Assembly (NCBI GenBank): GCA_934754415.1 | Contig: CAKVIS010000033.1 | Location: 1-20,982 of the forward strand | Reading direction: 5' to 3' | Length of the DNA stretch: 20,982 nucleotides | Source of the DNA: an uncultured Bulleidia sp. | Lineage (GTDB): Bacteria; Bacillota_I; Bacilli_A; Erysipelotrichales; Erysipelotrichaceae | Part shown: piece after piece, positions 1-7,632 of the stretch | Layout: each line of letters begins with the position of its first letter | Numbering within the stretch: position 1 is the first letter of the stretch | Program-made: the position numbers and the translations under genes | Notes under the pieces: model-generated | Seen by the model: only the letters and a program-made list of their open reading frames with translations | Told to the model about the DNA's origin: nothing | Database searches by the model: none

Positions 1-80
1 GTCCTTATGATTAGTTTAGCTTAGAAGCCCCATCTTCAAACATGATGTCTTACATCTGTAAAGGTGGGAGGTTCACTCAA
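1..80 (+). mobile_element. Probable right end of an IS200/IS605-type (TnpB-associated) element
   Basis: The first 80 bases carry a long imperfect hairpin at 29-68. Outer arms CCCATCTT (29-36) and AAGGTGGG (61-68) pair with one G-U. Inner ACA/TGT and GATGT/ACATC arms close on a CTT loop. It is followed by GAGGTTCACTCAA. Subterminal hairpins followed by a TCAA-type end are known from IS200/IS605 transposons, where the 3' end of tnpB runs into the guide RNA scaffold and right end. If the element ends at TCAA (77-80), the last codon and the stop codon of the yitT gene would lie inside the IS end. Any tnpB would be to the left, outside the window. Identification rests on pattern memory; the hairpin could instead be a terminator for the convergent side. 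Confidence 0.42.
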
Positions 81-948
81 TAGGCTTCAGATAGAAACCA
101 CCATAGAAGTTTTCCGTCTTCATGACGTTCACAATCACATGAGGATCCACAGTACGCATTAAAGCGACCATTTCCCCCACTTCATAACTGCTGACAACCA
201 CATGAATCAAAGAAATATTTCTTCCGGAATAGCCTCCGATACCATCTACACGACTTAATCCATGACGATAGTTTTTAATCAGACACTGAATGACTGCATC
301 TGGTTTGGATGTAGTAATCTGCAAAGTCATACGTGCATAACGGTTATAGAATGTATCAATGGTTTTAGTGGAAATGAACTGAAACAGAATAGAATAGCCA
401 GCATTTTCCCAGCCAAACATCATGCCAAAGATAATCAATAAACATGCATTAAAGATAAATACGTAACTGAAAATAGACTTGTTCTTCTTATTACTGATGT
501 ATAAAGCTATAAAGTCTGTTCCACCTGTTGAAGCATTGGCTTTTAAGGCAATGACTGCCTGCATTCCATACAGAAGACCACCAAATATAATATTTAATAG
601 ACGATCATCAAATAATGCCTCAAAATGTATCACCTTCAGGAAAAAAGAAGCTATGATTACCTGCAACAAGGAAAAGAAAGTAAATCTTTTACTGATACTC
701 TTACAGCAGAAAAGAGCAATTGGTATATTTAAAACTAACATACCCAGAGAAGTTGAAAACGTAAATCCAAAGTAAGTACTTGTAATCTTCTCCACAAGAA
801 TAGCCACACCTGTAAAACCCGAGCTCAAAAGATTTAAAGGTCTCATGAAAACTTGAATAATGGTTGCCTGCATAAAACCAGAAAGTATTACCGCACAAAG
901 AGTTACCAGATTTCTAAATTCTTTATATTGATTCAGCTCTTTCAACAT
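73..948 (-). CDS. YitT family membrane protein (DUF161 plus DUF2179)
   Basis: This 291-residue protein has about five to six hydrophobic segments in residues 12-200 and a soluble C-terminal domain. The motif GGTD (142-145, in KANASTGGTDFIA) is typical of the YitT membrane domain. The C-terminal part from about 205 (GIGGYSGR, then VDPHVIVNVMKTENFYGGF) matches the DUF2179 domain usual at the end of these proteins. Length is normal for the family. Transport or sensing roles have been suggested for YitT proteins but no substrate is established. The ATG overlaps the stop of cutC by 7 bases, so it is probably translated as the last gene of the asparaginase-cutC-yitT unit. Its 3' end abuts a putative insertion-element end, and the last codon and stop may have been supplied by that insertion. 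Confidence 0.85.
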   Translation of the reverse strand: MLKELNQYKEFRNLVTLCAVILSGFMQATIIQVFMRPLNLLSSGFTGVAILVEKITSTYFGFTFSTSLGMLVLNIPIALFCCKSISKRFTFFSLLQVIIASFFLKVIHFEALFDDRLLNIIFGGLLYGMQAVIALKANASTGGTDFIALYISNKKNKSIFSYVFIFNACLLIIFGMMFGWENAGYSILFQFISTKTIDTFYNRYARMTLQITTSKPDAVIQCLIKNYRHGLSRVDGIGGYSGRNISLIHVVVSSYEVGEMVALMRTVDPHVIVNVMKTENFYGGFYLKPIE

Positions 949-1685
949 ACACTGTTCACAATCTTTCTGACTAAATCTTCATCCACCACATCATACTCAT
1001 TTTCATGAGGTACCGGTGCATAGCAGTAATTGACATGTTCACCACTTGTAGTAGGATCATTTCTCCAGCTCTTACAGGAACTGTGTACCTGCCAGATACC
1101 GGTTTTTTCCATCATTTCCAGTGTATTGGACGCATTCATACCGCTTCCTGCAAGAATCTGTATCTTATCGCCATATTTTTCCTGCAGGTGAGCAATCATG
1201 TCGATACCTTCCATTGCTTTAGGTTTTAAACCACTTGTCAACACACGATCCACATGCAGATCAATCAGTGTTTCCATAGCCTTATCTGCATCTTTAACAC
1301 AGTCAAAGGCACGATGAAACACGACTTCTCCGTTATATTCTTTGATAATATCTATAATTTTCTTTGTCTGTTCCACATCGATTTCGCCTTCTTTTGTAAG
1401 ACAGCCAAAGGCAATACCATCTGCTCCGTTTTCCATCATCAATCGTGCATCCACTTTCATTGTTTCAAATTCTGCTTCTGTATAGCAGAATCCTGCTCCA
1501 CGTGGTCTTACCATTGTGATAACCTTCAAATCCGTATGTTTTTTTGCCAGGATCAATGAAGCCAGAGTCGGTGTCAAACCACCTAAATATAAAGCACTGT
1601 TTAATTCGATTCTCTTTGCCCCACCTTTATAACTTGCCAGGGCATCCTCATAAGATCCGCAGCAAACCTCAATCATTCTTTCCAT
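942..1685 (-). CDS. cutC: CutC family TIM-barrel protein
   Basis: The 247-residue protein has the CutC family signatures: EVCCGSYEDALASYKGGAKRIELN near the start, GGLTPT at about 35-40, MVRPRGAGFCYTEAEFE at about 58-74, and VVFHRAFDCVKDADKA in the middle. The family folds as a TIM barrel. It is named for copper homeostasis in E. coli, but a direct copper role is disputed and the biochemical activity is not settled. An AGAGG ribosome binding site precedes the ATG. It sits 60 bases behind the GlcNAc-asparaginase gene and overlaps yitT, with no copper exporter, chaperone or copper regulator near. That context suggests a glycan- or amino-sugar-linked role rather than metal handling, but this is inference. 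A TATAAT-like box at 1725-1730 lies in its leader without a convincing -35 box, so an internal promoter is possible. Confidence 0.88.
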   Translation of the reverse strand: MERMIEVCCGSYEDALASYKGGAKRIELNSALYLGGLTPTLASLILAKKHTDLKVITMVRPRGAGFCYTEAEFETMKVDARLMMENGADGIAFGCLTKEGEIDVEQTKKIIDIIKEYNGEVVFHRAFDCVKDADKAMETLIDLHVDRVLTSGLKPKAMEGIDMIAHLQEKYGDKIQILAGSGMNASNTLEMMEKTGIWQVHSSCKSWRNDPTTSGEHVNYCYAPVPHENEYDVVDEDLVRKIVNSVC

Positions 1686-1745
1686 AAATTCCTCTTTTTA
1701 TCCGACATAATACTATGTATATCTATTATACTCTTTGAAACACTT

Positions 1746-2708
1746 TTATTCTTCTACCGGTGCCATTCTTACACGCATATATTCTTCCAGCCATTTCTGG
1801 CTTGCTTCTTCAAATGTGCAGTGACCATCTGCCTGACGTGTAACAAGATATACAACTGGTTCAACATCAGATGTAGCTACAGCAAAAGAGAATCCTTCAA
1901 TATTAGTAGCACATCCAAATTTCCCTTTATTGTTTAATGCTACTACAGACAAATCACCGGCTACCTGTCTTCTTTTCTTCAGACTGGCGTCAAGATCATT
2001 CACTGCTTTTTCACATGCTTCCTGTGGAGTCAGACCTTCCTTCATCAATCTGACAATTTCATAGGAAATGCATCCCTTCATCAGATCTTCTCCTAAACCT
2101 GTAGCTGTAGCACCACCCACTTCACTGTCTGCATAGAAACCTGATCCCACCAGTGGAGAATCTCCGATACGACCTGGTTTTTTCATGAACAGACCACTAG
2201 TGGAAGTACCTGCTACTACTGTACCCATTTCATCAAGACATACCATACCTACTGTATCATGTCCATCGTATGGTTTTAACTCCTGTGCTTGTTTTTCCAG
2301 TTTTTTCTTCTTTTTACGATAGAACGCCTTAGCACGATCTGTTAACATTTCTTTTTCTTCAAAGTGATGTTCACGGGCATACTTTTCAGCTCCATAGCTG
2401 ACAAGTATAGTATTTACTTTTTCTTCACTCAGTTTTTTAGCAATACTGATAGGATTGGCAAAATCCTTGATAGCACAGATGGCTCCTACATCAAATGTAT
2501 CCCCGTTCATATATCCGGCATCTAATTCCACAACTTCATCTTCATTTGGTAAACCACCATACCCTACAGATTTATAGTATGGAAAATCTTCTACTGCTCT
2601 TATAGCTGTTTCAATGGCATCTGCTGCCTTACCATTATTTTCCAGCTGTTCAAATCCCTGTTCTATTCCTTCTTTGGCCATACGCCATGTTGCAATAATT
2701 CCGTGCAT
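1746..2708 (-). CDS. N4-(beta-N-acetylglucosaminyl)-L-asparaginase (glycosylasparaginase)
   Basis: This 320-residue Ntn-hydrolase cleaves the amide bond between GlcNAc and asparagine left after N-glycoprotein breakdown, giving aspartate and 1-amino-GlcNAc, which decays to GlcNAc and ammonia. The autocleavage site and nucleophile are visible as HDTVGMV (150-156), with Thr152 the expected new N-terminus. The binding segment GTSTSGLFMKKPGRIGDSPLVGSG spans 167-190, and GGATATGLGE follows at 198-207. A lysine-rich stretch (131-139) lies just before the cleavage site. There is no signal peptide, so it should act in the cytoplasm on imported GlcNAc-Asn. The start is fixed by AGGAGG 5 bases upstream of ATG. 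It is the first gene before cutC and yitT and lies behind a terminator (2784-2813). A palindrome CAGATATCTG (2725-2734) sits in its leader. Confidence 0.9.
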   Translation of the reverse strand: MHGIIATWRMAKEGIEQGFEQLENNGKAADAIETAIRAVEDFPYYKSVGYGGLPNEDEVVELDAGYMNGDTFDVGAICAIKDFANPISIAKKLSEEKVNTILVSYGAEKYAREHHFEEKEMLTDRAKAFYRKKKKKLEKQAQELKPYDGHDTVGMVCLDEMGTVVAGTSTSGLFMKKPGRIGDSPLVGSGFYADSEVGGATATGLGEDLMKGCISYEIVRLMKEGLTPQEACEKAVNDLDASLKKRRQVAGDLSVVALNNKGKFGCATNIEGFSFAVATSDVEPVVYLVTRQADGHCTFEEASQKWLEEYMRVRMAPVEE

Positions 2709-2783
2709 AGTTCCTCCTGATAAGCAGATATCTGAAACACAATCTGTTCGTTACTATCTTGTACCACTTCAGCCAGGAAATCA

Positions 2784-2813
2784 AATAAAAACAGTGCCTT
2801 ACTGAAGCACTGT
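2784..2813 (-). terminator. Intrinsic terminator of the HAD phosphatase gene
   Basis: On the minus strand, arms ACAGTGC and GCACTGT (2807-2813 and 2791-2797) form a stem, and TTTTATTT follows at once (2784-2790). It lies 14 bases behind the HAD stop codon and separates that gene from the GlcNAc-asparaginase unit. Confidence 0.8.
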
Positions 2814-2826
2814 ACATCATTTATTC

Positions 2827-3621
2827 TTAAATAAGTATATGTTGTAATACCCAGATGTAGATACCATCTTCTTCCACACCGCCGCACACCTCATCAGCCA
2901 TAGCTTTCACCTCTTCAGAAGCATTCCCCATGGCAATACCAGTTCCAACTGCCTGGAACATATCGATATCATTAGCTCCGTCTCCAAAGGCAACAGCTTC
3001 TTCTTTTGTAATACGATAATAATGAAGAACCTGTTCTATGGCTGCGCCTTTACCACCTTCTAAAGGAATGACATCTACTGCTCTATCCCACCATGCGGCC
3101 AACTTTGCATGTTGTGTACCATCCAGTATATGTTTTCTTTCTTCCATATCACATCCAAGCATCATCTGATAGACTTCTTGCTGAACATATTCTTCAAATT
3201 TGTCCGATACCACAAGTTCTTCATGAGCAATGGCATAATAGTCCTCAAGATCCTGATCTCTTCCATTGGCAACCATTTCCTTTGCCGTTGCAATAGATAC
3301 AGGTCTGCCCACCTCAGCAGCATTTTCAATAATTCTATGTACATCTGTTTCAGGAAGAGGATGTTTTAGAATTACCTGATTGTCCGCAATACAATAAGAT
3401 CCATTAAAAGCAAGTACAGCATCAAATTCTATACCATGAAAATCAGGAATAGTCATCATTCCTCTGCCTGTTGCAAGACATATTTTAATATGATTTTTCT
3501 GCAGTAAATGCAATGTCTGTTTCATAAGTGGTGTCATTTCTGTTTCACCCATCTTTAATAAGGTGCCATCGATATCGAAAAATACTATCCGAATGTTCTG
3601 CTTCCCTTTACTTACTTCCAT
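2827..3621 (-). CDS. Cof-type HAD superfamily phosphatase (subfamily IIB)
   Basis: The 264-residue protein belongs to the cytoplasmic Cof/YbjI-like HAD hydrolases, which dephosphorylate sugar phosphates, phosphorylated cofactors and similar small molecules. Motif I is FFDIDGTLL, with nucleophile Asp16 and acid/base Asp18. Motif II is LATGR (49-53), GGKGAAIEQ supplies the conserved Lys, and AFGDGANDIDMF is motif IV. The C2 cap between motifs II and III is of normal size. An in-frame ATG 30 bases further upstream (3651) exists, but the good ribosome binding site AAAGGAGGG lies between the two and fits the ATG at 3621, so the shorter form was chosen. The substrate cannot be told. It follows an AraC-type regulator on the same strand and has its own terminator. 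Confidence 0.88.
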   Translation of the reverse strand: MEVSKGKQNIRIVFFDIDGTLLKMGETEMTPLMKQTLHLLQKNHIKICLATGRGMMTIPDFHGIEFDAVLAFNGSYCIADNQVILKHPLPETDVHRIIENAAEVGRPVSIATAKEMVANGRDQDLEDYYAIAHEELVVSDKFEEYVQQEVYQMMLGCDMEERKHILDGTQHAKLAAWWDRAVDVIPLEGGKGAAIEQVLHYYRITKEEAVAFGDGANDIDMFQAVGTGIAMGNASEEVKAMADEVCGGVEEDGIYIWVLQHILI

Positions 3622-3666
3622 ATTCGATGTCCCTCCTTTTGATTTCACCATTCTCAGTATACTGTC

Positions 3667-3684
3667 AAAAAAAGAATGATTCTT
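3667..3684 (-). terminator. Weak A/T-rich terminator-like hairpin behind the AraC gene
   Basis: On the minus strand AAGAA and TTCTT (3680-3684 and 3672-3676) enclose a TCA loop and run into a stretch of seven T. The stem is only 5 pairs and A/T-rich, so termination would be partial. TTGACA (3667-3662) and TATACT (3661-3656) follow, which may be part of a promoter for the HAD gene, but they are not at normal spacing to each other. Confidence 0.35.
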
Positions 3685-3698
3685 GCAATATTCTGTCT

Positions 3699-4601
3699 CT
3701 ATTTATACCTATTCTGCCAGTTTTTTCGATACTGCATTGGGGATACTCCGATTCTTTCTTTAAAGATTCTGCCAAAGTAACTGTTACTTTCCCATCCACA
3801 GGCACAGGCAATATCTGCAACAGTATCAGAAGAATTTATCAGTTGTTCACACGCTTTCTGCAATCTGTACTCTGTTATATATTCTACAGGTGTCATATGC
3901 AGTTGTTCACGAAACACCCTGTAACATTCTCTTTCACTCATATATACGGCTTTGGAAAGATCTGTAATGGTTATCTTTTCTCCATAGTGGTCATATACAT
4001 ACACCATCATCTTTTTAATAGTGGTATCCGTATGTACACACTGTTTCTTTGATGTTTCTGAAGTAACAGATATTTTCAGAAAATCTAACCAGATATCAGA
4101 CATAGCTCCACGCAGTTTAATTTCATATCCAAATGCCTGTTCGCTCAGGCAAAAAGCATCTCGTATTTTATCCAGCAAAACTTTTTGTTCATAAATGCCC
4201 GCAGTCAGGGGAATCATTTCTGCCCCTTCAGAAATCAATGGCGAAATATATTTCTGATCTATCCTGCTGTCAGATTTTCCACTTACTAATGCAGAATCAA
4301 AAATATGTAACAGCTGTACAGTATTGTTATCCACAGGTTTTGTCATATGCAATACATTTGTATTCAGCATTCCGCCACTTCCTTCAGGAAATACATATTC
4401 TCCATGTGGCGTATAGTATTTTACTGCACCATGTTCTACATAGAATATTTCCACTGCTTTATGCCAATGCCACGGAACTATTCCTCCAGCATAATGGTTT
4501 AATTCAGCTCTTGAGGCAATATACGGAAAGTCCTTTTGCATATCCGGTATTTTTTCTTCTTTACTTTCGTCTGATATATCTATTCCTATGACTGTCTTCA
4601 T
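3699..4601 (-). CDS. AraC family transcriptional regulator with N-terminal cupin
   Basis: The 300-residue protein has an AraC-type sensing cupin, with HWHKAVEIFYVEHG at 45-58 as the typical metal- or sugar-binding strand region. Two C-terminal helix-turn-helix motifs follow. The first is around 211-232 (ITDLSKAVYMSERECYRVF) and the second around 259-281 (DTVADIACACGWESNSYFGRIF). The C-terminal signature GVSPMQYRK ends the domain. A sugar or glycan ligand is likely for this architecture but not shown by sequence. The ATG has AGGAG 7 bases upstream. It begins 76 bases behind anmK, after that gene's terminator, so it is probably transcribed from its own promoter (TACAAT at about 4622-4627, with a weak TTACCG -35 box 18 bases before). 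Targets may be the HAD and GlcNAc-asparaginase units downstream. Confidence 0.9.
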   Translation of the reverse strand: MKTVIGIDISDESKEEKIPDMQKDFPYIASRAELNHYAGGIVPWHWHKAVEIFYVEHGAVKYYTPHGEYVFPEGSGGMLNTNVLHMTKPVDNNTVQLLHIFDSALVSGKSDSRIDQKYISPLISEGAEMIPLTAGIYEQKVLLDKIRDAFCLSEQAFGYEIKLRGAMSDIWLDFLKISVTSETSKKQCVHTDTTIKKMMVYVYDHYGEKITITDLSKAVYMSERECYRVFREQLHMTPVEYITEYRLQKACEQLINSSDTVADIACACGWESNSYFGRIFKERIGVSPMQYRKNWQNRYK

Positions 4602-4650
4602 ACTTTTCTCCTGTATTCTATTGTACTGATATTTCTATTTCCACGGTAAT

Positions 4651-4677
4651 AAAAAAGATGTAGTTTTACCTACACCT
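4651..4677 (-). terminator. Intrinsic terminator of the MurNAc operon
   Basis: Directly after the anmK stop codon the minus strand reads AGGTGTAG, a GTAAAA loop and CTACATCT (8 pairs, one G-U), followed by TTTTTT. It closes the operon that starts near 14.7 kb. Confidence 0.85.
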
Positions 4678-5814
4678 TCAGTCAGGATATGTAATATTTC
4701 CAAGAATGACTTTTTGTTTTGCCCCGGTTGCTTCAGGAACATTGGAGAATCTTTGATGCATGGTCTCATTACCTAAAATCACAAAAGCAATGGCTTCTTT
4801 AGCATCTGAAGAATATCCCTTATCTTCCTGTATACATACCTTCTGTTCAGGAAGTTCTTTCTGCAACATTTCACGTAAGGTTGCATTATATGCACCTCCA
4901 CCACCAAGAATGACTTCATGGATATCATAGAAGGGCAATACAAACAAACGATAGTTTTCTGCAATACTGTACGCTGTAAACCATGTAAGTGTAGTGATGA
5001 TATCCTCTTTTGGTACATAACTATATCTTTGTAAAAGGTCTTTTGTTATGTATTCTCCAAACATTTCTCTTCCAGTCGTTTTTGGTGGAAGCTGATGTAT
5101 ATACGGATGATGCATCAGTTCTTCCTGCATTTCCTTACAGATTTTACCTGTACGTGCAACATTTCCGTTATCATCATACGGTGTATGAAACAGACACTGC
5201 ATAGCTTCATCAATCATCATATTCCCTGGTCCTGTATCAAAAGCTTTCACATCATCAATAGAACAGTTTTTTGGTAATACTGTCACATTACCAATACCGC
5301 CAATATTCTGTAATGCCACACCATATTCTGTATTTCTATAGAGAAGGAATTCACTGTAAGGCACTAATGGAGCGCCTTCTCCTCCTGCAGCCATATCTTT
5401 TGTACGAAAATCAGCAATTACAGGACATCCACAACGTTGTGCTATCACTGCACTTTCTCCTATCTGCAATGTACTTGGCACAAAACCGTCATAAGCTTTT
5501 GGAATATGAAAGATTGTCTGACCATGACTTGCAATAAATCCCAGTTTCTTTGTGTCTGTATGTGCCTTATCACATACATGCTGTGCAGCTTTTGCAAACA
5601 GTTCTCCCAATTCAAAGTTTAAAGAACAGATGAGTTCTGTTGTGGCCTGATTGGCACAGCATTTCTTTATTTTTTCTTTTATATCTACAGGCATAGGTTC
5701 ACTGTGGAAGGCAATCTGAGAAATCTCTGTCTTTTCTGCACATCCACTGACTTCGCAAAGAACCGCATCAACACCATCCAATGAGGTTCCTGACATCAAA
5801 CCAACTGCGAACAT
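4678..5814 (-). CDS. anmK: Anhydro-N-acetylmuramic acid kinase
   Basis: The 378-residue enzyme converts 1,6-anhydro-MurNAc plus water and ATP to MurNAc-6-phosphate, combining ring opening with phosphorylation. The nucleotide-binding start GLMSGTSLDGVD (5-16) is diagnostic. SHGQTIFH, DFRTKDMAAGGEGAPLVP (with the expected catalytic Asp), and FDTGPGNMMID follow in family order, and HEVILGGGGAYN belongs to the second lobe. Length is typical. The product is the substrate of MurQ encoded in the same operon. AnmK was first described in Gram-negative recycling, where lytic transglycosylases make anhydro-muropeptides; its presence here implies use of such products or of anhydro-sugars shed by neighbours. 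GAGGAAAAGT precedes the ATG, the gap to the regulator gene is 16 bases, and the gene is last in the operon. Confidence 0.95.
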   Translation of the reverse strand: MFAVGLMSGTSLDGVDAVLCEVSGCAEKTEISQIAFHSEPMPVDIKEKIKKCCANQATTELICSLNFELGELFAKAAQHVCDKAHTDTKKLGFIASHGQTIFHIPKAYDGFVPSTLQIGESAVIAQRCGCPVIADFRTKDMAAGGEGAPLVPYSEFLLYRNTEYGVALQNIGGIGNVTVLPKNCSIDDVKAFDTGPGNMMIDEAMQCLFHTPYDDNGNVARTGKICKEMQEELMHHPYIHQLPPKTTGREMFGEYITKDLLQRYSYVPKEDIITTLTWFTAYSIAENYRLFVLPFYDIHEVILGGGGAYNATLREMLQKELPEQKVCIQEDKGYSSDAKEAIAFVILGNETMHQRFSNVPEATGAKQKVILGNITYPD

Positions 5815-5830
5815 ACTTTTCCTCTTTCTG

Positions 5831-6676
5831 TCATTTTGAATCTACTTCATGTAATAATTCTCTTGTTTTCACCAGATCCTGTTTTGTCTGCTCTACGTTT
5901 TCCTTGGCAATACCGTAATAGATAAGGTCTGTCAAAACCAATGAAGCATTTCTGGATAATATTGCTCCAAGACGCAGCTCCTTTTCTTCTAACGGCATAT
6001 ACAGTTTTACATCTGCCTCTTTTGCCAGGGTACTTCTGACATTATATTGTGTAATGGCAATGACAGGTGTACCGTTGTTTTTTGCATATTTCACTGCAGC
6101 ATTCACAAGATTGGTTTCTCCGGAATAACTGATGGCTACTAAGACATCTTCCGGTGTAATATGTGCAATACGTGCCAGTAATACATGCGCATCTTCATGA
6201 TAAATAACGGAGCGATGTAATCTTGTCAGTTTCTGCATCATATCTGTACAGACAACACCACTTCCTCCGATTCCCACAAGATAGATATTGGAAGCCTGTA
6301 ATAAATACTGAATCGCCGCATTCAGTTCATCTGTATTCAGTAATTTATACGTCTGTTCCAGTGTATTTCTGGAAATCTTCTGCACTTTACGCACCATGGT
6401 TTCAATGGAGTCTTTTTCTTCGATCAGCACATGATATAAATCATCATTTTCTTTATCATCCTTTGCAAGATCCATCTTCAAAGCAGGCAGACCTTTATAG
6501 CCAAGCTTCTTTGAAAAACGAATCCATGCCGCAGGAGAAGTATCACTTTCTCTGGCAAGTTCCTGGGCAGATCCCTCCACCACTTTTTCAGGATTCTGCA
6601 ATATGTATTCCGCAATTCTTTGTTCTGTGGATGTAAATAAAGCACCTGCCTCTTTGATCTTGAATAAACAACTCAT
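5831..6676 (-). CDS. RpiR/MurR family transcriptional regulator
   Basis: The 281-residue protein has an N-terminal RpiR helix-turn-helix domain (about 1-75, with TSTEQRIAEYILQNPE and SDTSPAAWIRFSKKLGYKG). A SIS phosphosugar-binding domain follows, with NIYLVGIGGSG at 130-140 and AISYSGET at 181-188. RpiR-type MurR proteins sense MurNAc-6-phosphate in E. coli and control MurNAc catabolism in several Firmicutes, so this is the probable regulator of the operon. An in-frame ATG 33 bases upstream exists, but GGAGG 9 bases before the ATG at 6676 supports the shorter form. It lies 50 bases behind the kinase gene; a TATACT box at 6700-6705 in this gap hints at a weak internal promoter that would keep regulator supply independent of the main one. 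Likely operators are the TTGAAAT/ATTTCAA palindromes near 14.7-14.9 kb. Confidence 0.9.
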   Translation of the reverse strand: MSCLFKIKEAGALFTSTEQRIAEYILQNPEKVVEGSAQELARESDTSPAAWIRFSKKLGYKGLPALKMDLAKDDKENDDLYHVLIEEKDSIETMVRKVQKISRNTLEQTYKLLNTDELNAAIQYLLQASNIYLVGIGGSGVVCTDMMQKLTRLHRSVIYHEDAHVLLARIAHITPEDVLVAISYSGETNLVNAAVKYAKNNGTPVIAITQYNVRSTLAKEADVKLYMPLEEKELRLGAILSRNASLVLTDLIYYGIAKENVEQTKQDLVKTRELLHEVDSK

Positions 6677-6726
6677 ACATCTCCACCTCCATTGCGTAAA
6701 GTATACCATTTTTCAGTATTTATGCG

Positions 6727-7632
6727 CTATTTGGATACCAGCTCTTTTGCAAGATAACAAGCTCCGATGACAGGTGAAACCATCGGATCATGTAACTCTA
6801 TATTTGTGTGACAGTACTTTTGAAATGGTTCTTTGATGAACAAATCACTGTTCCATACCCCACCTGCATAACTGACACATACTGTTCCTTCAAAGTGATG
6901 TGACAAAGTATTGGCAAGCTGAGCCAATTCTTTTGCAGCCTCTTCATAAATCTGTAATGCATATTTGTCTTGCAATTTTGCAAGTTCATAGACATAGAGT
7001 GCCAGCTTTGCAAAATGCTGTCTGCTTTGATATGCAGGCTGGTTCAGTAAGGCTATCACATCATATGGGGTATCCAGCTTCATCTGTTTGCAAAGATATT
7101 CCTGTAATATAGTTTCTTCACATCTTCCATCTGCCTGTTTGGTAAAGACTTCCAGTAAACGTTTTGCAATCCAGTAAGCACTTCCTTCATCTCCAAGAAG
7201 GCCTCCCCATCCTCCACAGCGATATCTTTGACCTTTCACTCTGGCAAGTCCTATAGACCCTGTTCCTGCTATCAGTAAAATACCATCATTTCCAAGAAAG
7301 GCACCGTGTAAGGCAATATCCGCATCACTGACAATATGGTACGTAAATCCTTCAAAGCTTTTCTGACAGATATCTTCAATCTTATGGCGTAATACCTGGT
7401 TATTGCCATACCCTGCAAGTCCTGCACAGATAACGGTATTATGCGCAGTAACAGATGGTACATGTTGCTGTATATCCAGCAATCCTTTATGTAATATCTC
7501 TATTGCTGTTTCCTGTTCCACCTGTAATACATGACACGTAGGATAGGTACAGGTATATACCACCTGATCTTCATCCATACAGGCAAAGGCTGTTTTTGTA
7601 CCGCCTCCGTCAATGCCAATAAAATATCTCAT
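6727..7632 (-). CDS. BadF/BadG-type N-acetylglucosamine / N-acetylmuramic acid kinase
   Basis: The 301-residue protein is an ASKHA-fold sugar kinase of the BadF/BadG/BcrA/BcrD ATPase family. It has the phosphate-1 loop GIDGGGTKT (6-14), a conserved SDAD near 102-105 expected to hold the catalytic Asp, phosphate-2 loop IAGTGSIG (121-128), GGWGGLLGDEGSAYWI (140-155) and a late SYAGGVWNS adenosine segment. The family includes GlcNAc kinase and MurK of Clostridium acetobutylicum, which phosphorylates both MurNAc and GlcNAc at O6. In this operon it would rescue unphosphorylated GlcNAc freed by MupG, or MurNAc freed by other routes; the sequence does not decide between them. Its ATG overlaps the GH1 stop codon in ATGA, so the two are translationally coupled. 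Confidence 0.9.
   Translation of the reverse strand: MRYFIGIDGGGTKTAFACMDEDQVVYTCTYPTCHVLQVEQETAIEILHKGLLDIQQHVPSVTAHNTVICAGLAGYGNNQVLRHKIEDICQKSFEGFTYHIVSDADIALHGAFLGNDGILLIAGTGSIGLARVKGQRYRCGGWGGLLGDEGSAYWIAKRLLEVFTKQADGRCEETILQEYLCKQMKLDTPYDVIALLNQPAYQSRQHFAKLALYVYELAKLQDKYALQIYEEAAKELAQLANTLSHHFEGTVCVSYAGGVWNSDLFIKEPFQKYCHTNIELHDPMVSPVIGACYLAKELVSK

Noticed and set aside
2663..2887. Minus-strand reading frame across the gap between the HAD and asparaginase genes
   Set aside because: It overlaps both genes out of frame, spans the terminator at 2784-2813 and has no ribosome binding site or motif.
3528..4052. 174-codon plus-strand frame opposite the AraC and HAD genes
   Set aside because: It lies antisense to two genes with clear conserved motifs and has no motif of its own.
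6699..6728. Internal promoter before the RpiR-type gene (TATACT)
   Set aside because: No acceptable -35 box at 16-18 bases, so it is mentioned only as a possibility in the gene entry.
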